Source: Hofstenia miamia
Taxonomy: Eukaryota > Xenacoelomorpha > Acoela
Length of the DNA stretch: 64,000 bases
Reading direction: 5' to 3'
Assembly (NCBI GenBank): GCA_004352715.1
Contig: SCFE01000054.1
Location: 584,829 to 648,828 of the forward strand
A program made the translations under genes and the position numbers. Under the pieces are notes generated by a model. That model made no database searches. It was given only the letters and a program-made list of their open reading frames with translations, and was not told the origin of the DNA. The first letter of the stretch is position 1; each line of letters begins with the position of its first letter. Of this stretch, positions 11,300 through 23,000 are shown in pieces.

Positions 11300-14095
11300 T
11301 CATTCTTAGAACCTCTAAAGACATCTCTTTGCAACACGTATTTAAATGCAATTTCGAACATGCAATTTCTGGTTCTAAGGCACTCCATAAGTGTTAACTT
11401 GATGCAACTGAAACTCAACCACTCCCCTTTGTATAGGACTTCGTGAAAATTGTTACATTTTAACTTGATTCGTCATTGTTACTTGAATATATTGTTCTAT
11501 ATTTTCTACAATAATGTCCTTCAATTATTCGAAAAAAGCATGAAATGATGTAGGGTAGATGTGAATACGTGGTAAAGAATACGTGCTCACCTGCCCAACC
11601 TTTTTGATGAAAATATGAATATGATGCTCCCAACAAGACTTAAAGATTTTGTCAAGATTGTTGGGTTGCTGACTTGGGTAATGAGAAATAAAACATTTTC
11701 AAAAAAGCTCGTATAGCTTCATCTTCTTGTCAACCCCGTGCAGGTAATGCACCCACAGCAAAATATAATTTATTATTAAAAATTATTGTCCTAAATATAG
11801 AGCTAGCTTTAACATAAATATATAATTTAACACATAACCTTGTTGCCCACTAACATTTTCAAATAATATCAACTAAAATTCATTAAATTTTGATTTGAAA
11901 GACGCATTTATAGCAACAGACAACGAGTTGATTAATTTAATAAAAAACCTCTACCTTTGTTTAAGTAAATGACGACTTCGAAGTAAAGCTAATGAACATT
12001 CCAAAACCAAGATCGATGTGCCTCTGTATCCGGGATCTACAAAATATCACTAATGAAATGTGCAAAAATTATTCTATGTGTTGAAATATTTTTCAATATG
12101 GTAAATTTTTTAATTTTTCCAATTGGGAATTATTATATTTTAATTCGATTGTTGTACATATACATTGAATGAATCAGCTTTAGTTGACACATTGTGGTCT
12201 ATTGCAGCATCCATATATATTAGGTTGATGTCGGGAAACTTAAAAAATGGTTTTACTGCAAATGAAAAATGGAACTGTTCCATAGCAGGTCTTTTGTAGG
12301 CCCTAGCCGGGCCCGACACAGCCAATTTGAAAATACAAATTATTCCTCTCAAGCCCGCCCTGGCCCAAATCATTTTCTTTTACGAGAAATGATAGTGTCT
12401 TTACCTTATAGAGGCTCATAAGCACTACACTATGAATTTCATTGGGTAATTTGCATAATGTATTAATTAATATGTGCAATGTTAATACAATTCTGTTGAA
12501 ATTCAAATTGTATTTTTAACCTTTATGCGAGAAACGTGTCACACATGGCCCGTAGACCTGGGGGCTAGGGAGTTCACCCATCCTGTAAATGAGTGCATTT
12601 GGCTACCAAATAGTATTGAAAGTGCATTTTCAGAAATGTTACCAATGAGGATAAAAATTTTCACATTTATGTTTTAAATTTCTTAGAAATTCTTTTAACT
12701 TTTTGATGGTTTCTTCTTAAAATTGTTAAGCGCCTTCATCTCACAAAATAATAAAATCTCAAAAATTAGAGTGCACAATGTAAATAAAGTGTCTCCTCTT
12801 CTTAAAACGAAACTGCTTACATTTTAATCTTTTGCTTAGACTTTTATGGAAAATATATAACAATGTTGTAACTGACAGTATTGTAGTGTTAGATGATGTA
12901 CTAGCGATTGTTGGCATATCTGACAACGATTTATCAATATGTTTAATCCCCAGATATTATATTAGTAACTGGGCATAGCAAAACTTAACTGCCATTTATA
13001 TTCTGCTACTCTTTTATCCGAAAATTTCCTAAAAATTAATTCTATATGAAAATGAAATTTGTGTTTATTTGAATTTGTATGTGCATTTTTGCACGTTTTA
13101 CAAAACTACTGGAGTTTCAAGAAAGAGTTCTGCAAAGTTCTTACAGGAATTTCGTTTAAAATATTGTGAATTTCTTTTACTACAACAATTTATGCAATGT
13201 TTTAAGGAAAATAATTCTTTTCTGCATATCCAAGCAATATATCCCTTAAAATAAGAAGTAGTAAAAATGAGTAATATGTTTGTAATTTTGTTTATTAATC
13301 CTTAAATATATGGTTGCAACAAGTCCCTAAGCATACTCAGATGGCGTGAATATCAGAAGGTGAAATAAATTGGGACTTGGAGTTATTATTTCTTTAAGTA
13401 ACCACCTTTTAAAATATTGCAAGCTCCTGCTGAGTATAATGCCCTACACCCAAGGTATCATATATATCAAGCTTCATAAGCTCTTCCTATTAATATAAGT
13501 ATAGCCACAATTAATTATTACCAGGATTGCAATCGTGACTTTTGTAATCTAGAGAACATATCATTTCTTATATATTCCATTACTAAAATTCTCTACCAAC
13601 TTACATCAATTTACATCAGCACAAATTAAGTGGGAGTTTTCAGAAACGCTCTTTGCTTGTACCAAACAAAATATAGTTGTTAGATGTACTGCACCAGCCA
13701 ACAATCCAGAGCTAATTAAACTTAAAGAGAATGCTTTTTGTCATTTGGAAAGCCTTCAAGTGAATTTTTTCTTGTATTTCAAATATCAATTAAAACATTA
13801 GGCCTAGCCGACCAACCCTTAGATCCAACCCAATTCCAACTCTAGGAATTAGTGGCAATTCACTTGGCTTATTAATTGATGGGTGGATATTTTGAAATTA
13901 GCAGCCAAATTTACTGTGATCTATTTTATTGCACTTAATTGTTTACTTTTAAAAGTTATATACTGCTGTTGATGGCGCACTTAACATTGAATGTTATTTA
14001 TATTATGTTGACATATTTATATATTTTACGAAGCTAGACCATAGTGCCGAAGAGGTCAACCTCCTCTGATCATTTTCAAGACCTGAATATAATGA
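11300..14095. other. Non-coding stretch with short hAT-like repeat scraps
   Basis: No credible exon. GC-richer patches at about 12295-12365 and 13805-13850 (GGGCCCGAC/ACCAACCC-type words) resemble ends of hAT-type MITEs but lack a partner end. Confidence 0.4.
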
Positions 14096-14098
14096 ATA

Positions 14099-14099
<1 letters not shown>

Positions 14100-14140
<41 letters not shown>
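14100..14140. repeat. (TA)n microsatellite
   Basis: A TA dinucleotide run of about 40 bp beginning with one TATG variant. Confidence 0.95.
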
Positions 14141-14499
14141 GAAGAGAAAATTGATGTCTACGTGATTCTAAATTTTAAATAACTTCTGAAAATAATAATT
14201 TGGCAAGTAAAGAGTCTGAGTGGAGTTGGATTAGGTAAGTGTGAGCAATAAAAATGACCAGAACCAAGTGTACAGATGGAGATGGTTGAAGACGAGCAAC
14301 GGAGATAAGATTGAGAAAGTCAAGCAAGGGTGCAAGTACAGGAATGATAGAACAGATCACAAGGAAATGAAGAAGAGGCTAGGAAAATAATACAAGTGGA
14401 GGGTAAGGAAGATATTACACAAGTCAGCAAGCTTAAAGGCAATTAATATTTCCAAAAACTAAAATCATTACTAATATTTTTCAAAATTATATGATATAA

Positions 14500-14850
14500 A
14501 AAGAAGAAATTTCAACAAAACTACAAATTGAACTAAGGGCTATAGATAATTTTAATTTACAAAAAGAATTATGAAGAACTGTTTTATCAAATACTGTATA
14601 GATCTATGGGACAAATTAGCTCTTGAATTTTAAAAAGAATCTAATTTTAAAGATTTTTAGAAAAAAATTATATAGAATTATCACCAAAGAAAAGAACTTA
14701 TTTGGATATTCAAAGAATAAAGTCTGTAATTAAGCAAAATCAATTTGCAACTAAGTGGAGTTATAGAAAAGCAATTTCCTTTAAGCCTTAATACGTTTTT
14801 TTATACTTTTTGTAATGTATAAAGGTTTAAAGTAAATAAATCATTATTAA
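14500..14850 (+). mobile_element. LINE 3'-tail fragment, same family as 6470-7350
   Basis: Similar to the reverse complement of 6480-6720. Shared blocks include AACTGTTTTATTAA/CAAATACTGTAT, TAGAATTATCACCAAAGAAA and CAATTTGCAACTAAGTGGA. It ends in an A-rich tail just before a second LINE fragment begins. It is non-coding here. Confidence 0.65.
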
Positions 14851-14854
14851 AAAA

Positions 14855-15480
14855 TATAATACGTGGACGATGCCAGTGTTGAGATACTCAGCAGGAATAG
14901 TTAGGTAGAATAAGAATGAGCAGAGGAAATTGGACAGAAAGACAAGGAAGGTACTAACAGCAGACAAATCATTCAACTTAAATGGAGATGTAGATAGGCT
15001 GTACATGGCAAGGCATTAAGGGAGGGAAAGAGCTGCTTTGGAGGAAACTGTAGAAGCAGAAGCACTAGGGCTAAAGGAATATGTAGAAGAGCAACCTAGA
15101 GGATCCATACTAGAGAGGTCACTAAGGAGCTAAGGAAGATAAGAACCAAGAGTGAAGGAAAGAAGGTATACCAGAGTAGGATGGAATCAAAGACACAAAC
15201 GAGGTGGATGCAAGGTATAACAGATGGAAAGGACTGCTAAATGAGGAGAAAGTTGCAGACACAGATGCACTAGGACTAAAGAAATATGTAGAAGAGCAGC
15301 CTTAATGGGGAGGTTACTATGAGTTATGGAAAATAAAAACAGAGGATGAAGGAAAGAAGACACAGCAGAGTAGGAGTAGAAATATACGCAAAGCATGGGC
15401 AGAAGATGATGACTCTAAAATACTGGAGGAATACATCCATGGAAGTGATGCCAACTTAAACTTTAAGGTTTTTGCAAGTT
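14855..15480 (+). pseudogene. Non-LTR retrotransposon, C-terminal RT fragment (broken)
   Basis: Translation gives TWTMPVLRYSAGIV, then KLDRKTRKVLTADKSFN, then GDVDRLYMARH and GRERAALEETVEAEALGLKEY. These are the sequential landmarks (PVLRYSAGI, LDRKTRK, DVDRLYLPR, GGRGL) of the region after the RT palm in one widespread animal LINE group, which I recall from cnidarian and mollusc genomes. Stops and frameshifts are numerous. A partly repeated block (GCACTAGGGCTAAAGGAATA at 15061, a variant at 15268) suggests a small internal duplication. A further degraded piece may continue to about 15740. Confidence 0.65.
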
Positions 15481-15744
15481 CTTGCAAATTTTAAGTATCA
15501 CTAAAATTAGAAATAACTTTCATTTACATTAATGACAGGAATGTATGAAGCATGGAGAAAGAAAAAATAAACAAGCACAAGGAGTTGGCAGATGAATTAG
15601 AGGGGTTATGGAAGTTAAAGAAGGTCGAAGTATTCCAGATATTAGTAGGGGCAGCAGTTAGCAAGAAGCATTAGAGATACTTGGAGGGCGTAAGATTACC
15701 AATGTGGAGAGGAGCAGTAGTACATATTTGCACTTACTCTTTCC

Positions 15745-16790
15745 AAGTAGATTACCAAACAACATAAAAACTCTGTCTATAATCAAAGCATCAAATTTTA
15801 GAATTTTATACCAGGCATTGAAAGACGTGTAACAATGGTATTTGTAGCCTTTTCGTTTTTTGATGATGATTCCGGGAATCCAACACCTTCAAAAGTGATA
15901 GTAGTCCTGGTTTTATTTATCTAAACACAGTAGTGCATTATAGAGCAAAACAAACACAACAAATTTAAATGCTTCACAAACCTAAATACCTGTCGTTGAT
16001 AGCCTAAAATTCCTTCATTGTTTTAAAAAGTATAAAATTACCACCCAATAGCACAGTACTCAACTACTTATACACTTGCTATAATCTACAAATATGTCAA
16101 CTTAAATAGCAGTTTTAAATCAGCCCTCCCTATATTCAAAAGGCACTACGAAAATTAAACAAATACAAATAATTCTATTTATGGAAAAGCAGTAAATTCT
16201 GTCGAATTGCGAACGACACTGTCTTCAAATATCAGCTTAGGAAATATTTGAAATATGGCAAGAAACAACAGAATTTAGCTACTGACTTTCTCTAATGTTG
16301 CAAGGCAAAATCGCCATGGAATCAAATGGAATAGTATTTAAAATTTCAAAAAGAGCTACCAAAATCAGCTAGAAATCCTGAATTTAACCAATGAAATCAG
16401 GGCTCACAATACCTAAGTTTCACACATTGAACTGTATGTGAAATTGAATTCTTGCTCAGTTAACAATTGTGTTGGGCATAGCCTTTCAATAAGAGTGTTT
16501 ATCCCATTTAAGAATAGATGAAGAAAGAACCTGTTGGTAGATCATCATACTCTGTCGTTGCAGTAGAATGATTTTCACAATATTGCTTATCAAACATGTT
16601 ACACACACATTATTATTCCTAGAAACGTTCAACGTGTTAAACTTGTGCAAGGGAACCCAAAGGGTAGTACGCGCAAAAACCTTCCCAGTAAAGCAAGTTC
16701 CTGGGTAATGTCAATGTCTTAGATTGTGCGTCACCTTACAGAGTCTCAGACCTACTAAAAACGTTATGCAATAGAGCAGATGAAGATAGT
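15745..16790. other. Non-coding stretch
   Basis: I searched both strands for missing SCCPDH-family C-terminal exons and for other genes and found none. Confidence 0.35.
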
Positions 16791-16797
16791 GCCATAT

Positions 16798-17058
16798 TTA
16801 CTTGTGCACATGAGGGTGGTGACTGTCATGAATGGCCTTGACTAATGGCAACACTGCTAGTAAGACTGCCGCTGGTTCCTGAGCTCTGAGTGTATCTAAT
16901 AGGGCAATCATGTCAGCGATAGCTAGCTCTTTCTTCTGGCCATTAGGATAGTTTAGGGCTAAGCATTTGCTGTGCCAATGAAGCTTCAGCATATGCTCAG
17001 TAGTTGTAATCATTAATAGTTTTGGTCGGTCAAAATGGGAGAAGCACAACCCTCTCAA
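16798..17058 (-). CDS. Putative terminal exon of an unidentified gene
   Basis: An 86-codon open stretch ending in TAA. It is preceded on the minus strand by a possible acceptor, TCTTCAG|TTG. It reads like real protein: LCFSHFDRPKLLMITTTEHM, then an Ala/Leu-rich helical segment (ELAIADMIALLDTLRAQ, AAVLLAVLPLVKAI) and a His-rich end. It would join in phase 0 to the putative exon at 17618. I cannot assign a family. The composition is much less AT-driven than surrounding frames, which argues for coding, but the splice sites are not strong. Confidence 0.35.
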   Translation of the reverse strand: MRGLCFSHFDRPKLLMITTTEHMLKLHWHSKCLALNYPNGQKKELAIADMIALLDTLRAQEPAAVLLAVLPLVKAIHDSHHPHVHK

Positions 17059-17111
17059 CTGAAGACTTCATTCTGCTGATCAGACTCAACAAAGAGTAGC
17101 ACTTTGTGTGT

Positions 17112-17606
17112 CAGTGCTCTCAGTACTCACTGGTTAAGAGCCTGATTGTGATTTCACCCACTGTTCAGTCAGACAGTACTCACAGTACTCACTGGATAAG
17201 AGCCTGATTGTGATTTCACCCACTGTTCAGTCAGACAGTACTCACAGTACTCACTGGCTAAGAGCCTGATTGTGATTTCACCCACTGTTCAGTCAGACAG
17301 TACTCTCAATACTCACTGGCTAAGAGCCTGACTGTGATTTCACCCACTATTCAGTCAGACAGTACTCACAGTACTCTCTGGCTAAGAGCCTGATTGTGAT
17401 TTCACCCACTGTTCAGTCAGACAGTACTCTCAATACTCACTGGCTAAGAGCCTGACTGTGATTTCACCCACTATTCAGTCAGACAGTACTCACAGTACTC
17501 TCTGGCTAAGAGCCTGATTGTGATTTCACCCACTGTTCAGTCAGACAGTACTCTCAATGTTCACTGGCTAAGAGCCTGATTGTGATTTCACCCACTGTTC
17601 AATCTG
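17112..17606. repeat. 62-bp minisatellite, about 8 copies, with a dimeric higher-order pattern
   Basis: Tandem copies of a 62-bp unit containing GGCTAAGAGCCTGATTGTG, TTTCACCCACTGTTCAGTC and AGACAGTACTCACAGTACTC. Copies 4-5 and 6-7 form a repeated 124-bp dimer: one variant has GCCTGACTG...CACTATTCAG, the other GCCTGATTG...CACTGTTCAG, with CTCAATACTC and CTCTGG alternating between them. This suggests a recent dimer duplication. If the flanking exons are real, the array fills most of the intron between them. Confidence 0.9.
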
Positions 17607-17617
17607 TTCACTGGTTC

Positions 17618-17783
17618 ATTAACCCCAACCTGTGCAAATTGCGTTAGGGTAATAGCTGTGACTGATCTGTGAGCTGCTTCTATGACTTTAACTTTTTCAG
17701 ATGCTTCAAGTGAACAATTTGTAATAAGTCCAATGCCAACTTTTACAAATTTTTGCACAATATGAAACAATTTGTGTTGCAGT
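17618..17783 (-). CDS. Putative internal exon of the unidentified gene
   Basis: On the minus strand an acceptor GATTAG| near 17784 opens about 55 codons beginning ILQHKLFHIVQKFVKVGIG. They continue through an amphipathic helical run (EASEKVKVIEAAHRSVTAI) to TTTGCACAG. The proposed donor there is GTTGGG, which is weak. If it is not used, the frame runs on to a TGA at 17588. Spliced in phase 0 it would continue into the 16798-17058 stretch. No domain is recognised; the helical repeat-like character resembles alpha-solenoid proteins in general only. Confidence 0.3.
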
Positions 17784-18270
17784 ATTCCTAATCAATGAAT
17801 CTATGACTCATTTTACAAGCTTTAGGAAATTTAACAGACTTCTGATTATGTGATAATAGCTTCTATCAATCTGAATGAAGGCGTATGACATGTACCTAGG
17901 GATGGAATGACCACTTGCCTCAAAATGTTCAATTTTAAACCACATGTAGTATTCCTGGTTTCGGATTTCCTCTCAGAAAGGAGATAACCAGTTGAAATTA
18001 ATGATAAGAAATCAGACTGATGCTGGCATCCATAAGGTTCTACAATTAAATTGGCGATTATTTATTCATATTCAGGAATGCACTTATTTTGCCAGAATCA
18101 TGATTGGAAATGACTGTACTGAGTAATACATTTTAATTCATTGAGTAAACCACTAAGGAGTGCTTCTTACTACTAGATATCTCTATTTAATGTTTATTGT
18201 AGAAAAAGTAGAAAAACATCAAAGAGGCATAATAGCTTTTTCAAAACTTTGTTTAAAATTTCTTACCTTG

Positions 18271-18422
18271 CATAAATTTAAATGCTTATCATACAAAATT
18301 GGCAAGAATACATAACGCAAAAAGTCCAACATTTGGTGGAAAGTATACAAAAACGTTGAAGGCACTTTGAGAAGAAATTTATTTCTTGATTCAAAATGTT
18401 GAAACATTTTTGATAATATTCC
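18271..18422 (-). CDS. Putative exon, unidentified gene
   Basis: On the minus strand TTTTTAAG| is followed by about 50 open codons (KMFQHFESRNKFLLKVPSTF, MLDFLRYVFLPILYDKHLN), ending at a strong donor CAAG|GTAAGA near 18271. The phase does not match the next putative exon at 17783, so either an exon between them is missed or the two are unrelated. No family is recognised. It lies downstream of the last SCCPDH exon found but shows no similarity to that family. Confidence 0.25.
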
Positions 18423-18954
18423 TTAAAAACCTTTGAATCTCACAAAAAATCCAATAGTATCCTACATTTACCAGGAATTTGACACCAAAATAATTAAATT
18501 CTGATGTTTGACTTGGTTTTCATTATCTAAAATTTCAATTTCCACAAGATCATATTTCTTATTGATAGCATTCATTTTGTCATCTTTTTCTTAATTCAGA
18601 ATCTTTCCCAATGGAAATGTGCAAATAAGTTTAAAATTATAATATAATTATAAAGCAACATTATAATATGTTTTCATATTTTTTCAAAATATTTGCTAGT
18701 GATAAATTCGCACCTAGTTTGTTAATATTTGTAAAGTTTTCAAATTTCTTTCTTAAAACAAACATTTTTTTCTCAAACTGACAGCATCACATAGTATTGT
18801 TCAGAGCTTATTTAAGTTTTGCAAATAATTAAGTCAACCAAATACTCTACCCAAAAAATTTATTACTTAAATAGGTGATTTCTAAACCAAAAAAATTTAA
18901 TTAAAAAATTCTTACTAGTTACTGTTGAAAAAAATCCATCAAAGTTTTACCTAC

Positions 18955-19011
18955 CTGTGATGTAGTAGGCCCTTTTTTACTAACATATCCATAAGTAATG
19001 ATAGGGTGAAA
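18955..19011 (-). CDS. SCCPDH: SCCPDH-like exon 8
   Basis: 19 codons, acceptor GTTTAG|TTT and strong donor CAG|GTAGGT. It encodes [18 protein letters not shown], matching the 'F.FGYFSKQGPT..Q' motif of the family. Further exons encoding the last part of the enzyme should follow at lower coordinates but were not recognised. Confidence 0.85.
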
Positions 19012-20038
19012 CTAAACTACATCTCGTAAATTAAGGCATTATTAATTGCAGTAATTTGAAATCAATTCTACAAATTCTTTGACTAGACCAATATTTTATT
19101 ACATTTTTTATCAAAATAATTTAATCTGCGACATTGCTAGTGCAAAAATTTCTTGAGGACTAACAAAAACGGATGAAAAAACATTGGATGCCATAAAGTA
19201 CTTCTTAAAGAACATTCTATAAGCAAAAAGTTTTGAAATTTAAACAAAGTAAGTAATTAAAACTTTATGATGTGAAAATATAATTGAATCATGCATGTAT
19301 TCTATTTTGGCACAACATGCCACTTAAATCACAATTTTAAAGTGAGTTCTAAATGAATTTATGTTTGTCAGACATTTAAATTGGATTTTTGCAAACTTGC
19401 TAAAACTTATTTCAGATGAGAGTGATGAGAAAATGAATTTTTGACAAGAATGGAAATAGTGAAAATAGATGTAGTAACTGATTTATTACAAAATCGAAGA
19501 AATAGAATATTTCATATGCATTCTAAAGTGACTTGTTGAAAATTGCAATTGAAAGACTGAATTCATTATTTTAAGAACAACAATAAATTGTCTGTTAAAT
19601 ACTCTTATTTATAAAACTACAAACAATAAATACATATGATAAATAACATGAATTTTATAAAACTTGCCTTTTCTAATAAGTATCTTCCAACTGGATGTTC
19701 TGCAAATCTTTTAAAAATCCCATCAAAAAGCAAGTAACGTATGACATTTGTTGTGCCACCAATGCAAACATTTATTGAAAATCTTAGCTAATGACTTGCA
19801 TTAGAATTGAATTATTAAACTATTACCTATTTACTAACTGGAATGAATTTGGAGTGGATTTGGTGCCATCTTTGGGTTCTTCTAACAATGGAATGATCTG
19901 CACCATGATAAAGGACATAGTAATCATTGTCAGCAGAATTCTGGAAATAGATTGCCCTAAAGTCTGACTAAATCTTAAGCAGAAACATGGGGATCTGATA
20001 TTTGATTGTATCAGTAAAATCAATAATTAAAAATATAT

Positions 20039-20087
<49 letters not shown>

Positions 20088-23000
20088 GAAACGAATGTGT
20101 TCAATTTAATATTAGAAACCGGTTTCGATTTTTAAAACATCTTCATTACAAATACGAAGGAATAAAATTTTACACTTACTATATTAAATTGTTTTAAAAT
20201 ATGCATACACTTAAAATATGTTCAATAAGTTGTTATAGCTTAGTTGATTGTTCATTAGTTCGTTCTTATTAGCATATTTTATAAACAAGGCTTTGGCATA
20301 CTTAGTTTCTTGGTTGTAAATAAGATCAATTATCTTAAATTGCTTGATGTCTATGCAAATATATTTCACTTTCTAAATGCGTTCATTGATTCTGGTTTCA
20401 AAATGGCTCGTGGTTTTTCCAATTTAAGAAAGATTACAATGGTCACATTGGTGTAGTATCTGAGCTAGTTATTTATAGGCCAGTCTAGTGTTTTCTAATG
20501 TTAATAGTTAAATTATATATAAGATGATACTTTTATTGTAAATGCAGAACAGTTTTAGTAATGTTTAGCTGAAAAGTCAGACCCGCGTTAGCCTCACTGA
20601 TATTACATTGGTATTTATTTATATAAATGAGGAAACCAGTATTTTGTTGATAGGATCTTGTTAAAAAAATTCAGATGTTTTCTTAAGATGTTTTTGATCT
20701 TTGATTATAAAAATTATTTTCTTTGCTTGATATAAGGTAATTTCCGATATATTGGCTGCCGATCATCTGTTATTACTTGGTTACGCACTATACTATTTGT
20801 AAACGAATTTCTTTATTAATTTATGTGGATAGCCATTTTGTTCCAAGCTCTTATAAAGGTTTGATATTGAATCAACTAAATTGATATAATTCAAATGTAT
20901 TTCTATTATTTTATCTAGCAGCACTGTATTGTATTTGTTTTATATTTGATGTATATATGTATATATATATTATATGTATATATATATATGTATATATATG
21001 TATATATATATGTATATATGTATATGTATATATGTATATATATNTTTGACAAGTACATAATTGAACACATTCGGAAAAGCACTTGCATCGAAGCTCAAGG
21101 CGTGTTAGAAAATCANNNNNNNNNNNNNNNNNNNNNGTATGTATGTATATGTATATATATATATATATATATGTATATGTATATATATGTATATGTAGAT
21201 ATATGTATATGTATATATATATATGTATATATATATAAATATATGTATGTATATATATATAAATATATATATGTGCGTGTGTGAGCTAACTACTTTAGTT
21301 TGGTTACCTTTTTGGAAGTTCAGGTCCACAATAATTTAGAGGCTGAAGATTCTTTCTAAATTTTGTGAGTTCCTCGCGATTAGCCCAGCTCCATATCGCT
21401 GCCTGATATGTTGGGTAGTTGATTTTATATCCTTCTTCTGCATGAATTTTTATGAAGGCTTCACATGAGGTGAGAGTACCTGAGCAGAAAATAAGCAAAC
21501 TTGAACATATATTATATATTTGTTCGGTCAAAACGTATTAAGAAAATTGGGGACTAAGTTCTAGATGGAGTCGCTTTACAAAATTTTAGTATTTTAAAAC
21601 CAAAAATTTCTGCAATATATAATTTATTATAAAATTGATATATTCTATGCGGGTGATACATGAAATAATAATGATAGTGTAACTTAATAATTAAGTTTAA
21701 TATTTTCTAAAAATTGAAATTTTAGTAGGAAATCAAAAAATTTTCTATATGATTCTCTTCAAAGCCTCAACGAATTTCTTGCTTAAAAACATGAGGTATT
21801 TGAGGCAGAGCTAAAATTGGACCAACACAGAAAGAGCCTACCTCTTATTTTTGCAATATTTTGATAAACTCGGTATAATCAAATAACGTAATAGGACTAT
21901 ATTCTCGTGAGTCTTTTTGTCCTTTACAGAGGACATGGCATTCTTCGCTGCTATGCAGCAGATGAATTGAATAGGCAATGGCACATCAATAAATCATTTT
22001 ATTGATGGCAGCCTCTAGAGGTGAAACTAGTTGTCAGTCACAATGCATTACTTAGTCTCACGTTCAAAGTTCATTTAGCCATAAAACCAAAACCATATGT
22101 TCTATCATATTGTTATCACAATAAATCAATGTTCATTTCAAAGGCTGATAGGAAATTTATCACAGATTTCAATAGGGTATATTTTAGGTTCAAATTCAAA
22201 AGAGCAATATTAACTAAATTTTGAGTAAGGCTGTCCTGTTGAGAGGACAAATTGGACTTATTATCTATAAATGGAATTCTTGAGATAAATTTCCTATCTA
22301 ACAAATAGGCATGGAGAATTCTTTGGATACCTCATATATTGGTTGTCTTTGTCAGGAACCGCAATGATCCACTAATTGATGAGATTATTTTCAGCAAAGA
22401 CTATTCTGATTTTGACGATATCGAACTGAACAATGGATCCTGAAATGAGGTAGATGCCCTTATTCAAAATGCCACCACCATGGACGAAAACGCTACTGAG
22501 GAATATGTCAGCCAATCATCGGGTGAAGATATACCCTTCAGGGAGCTGTCGCAAAACTGATTGGTATCTAATTCGCAAGATCAGCACTGGATAACAAATG
22601 ACAAGTTTCAATTCTCAGAAAATAGAAATATTGCAATATACGATGTCACCGATTACGAAGAGGCGCATTAGTTAGCACGCAACAAAGCTCCAATTGCGCG
22701 ATTTTTTAAGTATATTTCAAAGTCACTCATTGTAACAATAGCTGAAAATACAATACGACAAAATATTGAATCGTCTGAAATTGTCAATGTTACCTCATCA
22801 ATGATTCTTCGCTTCCTTTCCGTCATTCTAAAAGTGTTAATATATCGACTGACCTTGACCTGATTCTATTTTAAGTCAAAACGTGGAATTAAAGGCATTC
22901 GGGAGCATTTTGACCAAATAGCGTTCAAATGTAAAATGTGTGGTTGATGAAGATGTTGCTGATTTGGCAAAGCAGGATCCATTATGGAAAACCCGACCCA

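Noticed and set aside
17112-17606. Possible CRISPR-like array
   Set aside because: The repeats are contiguous 62-bp units with no unique spacers, in a eukaryotic context; this is a minisatellite.
16798-17770. These open stretches as the missing C-terminal exons of the SCCPDH-like gene
   Set aside because: Their sequences show none of the family's C-terminal landmarks and the phase from exon 8 was not supported.
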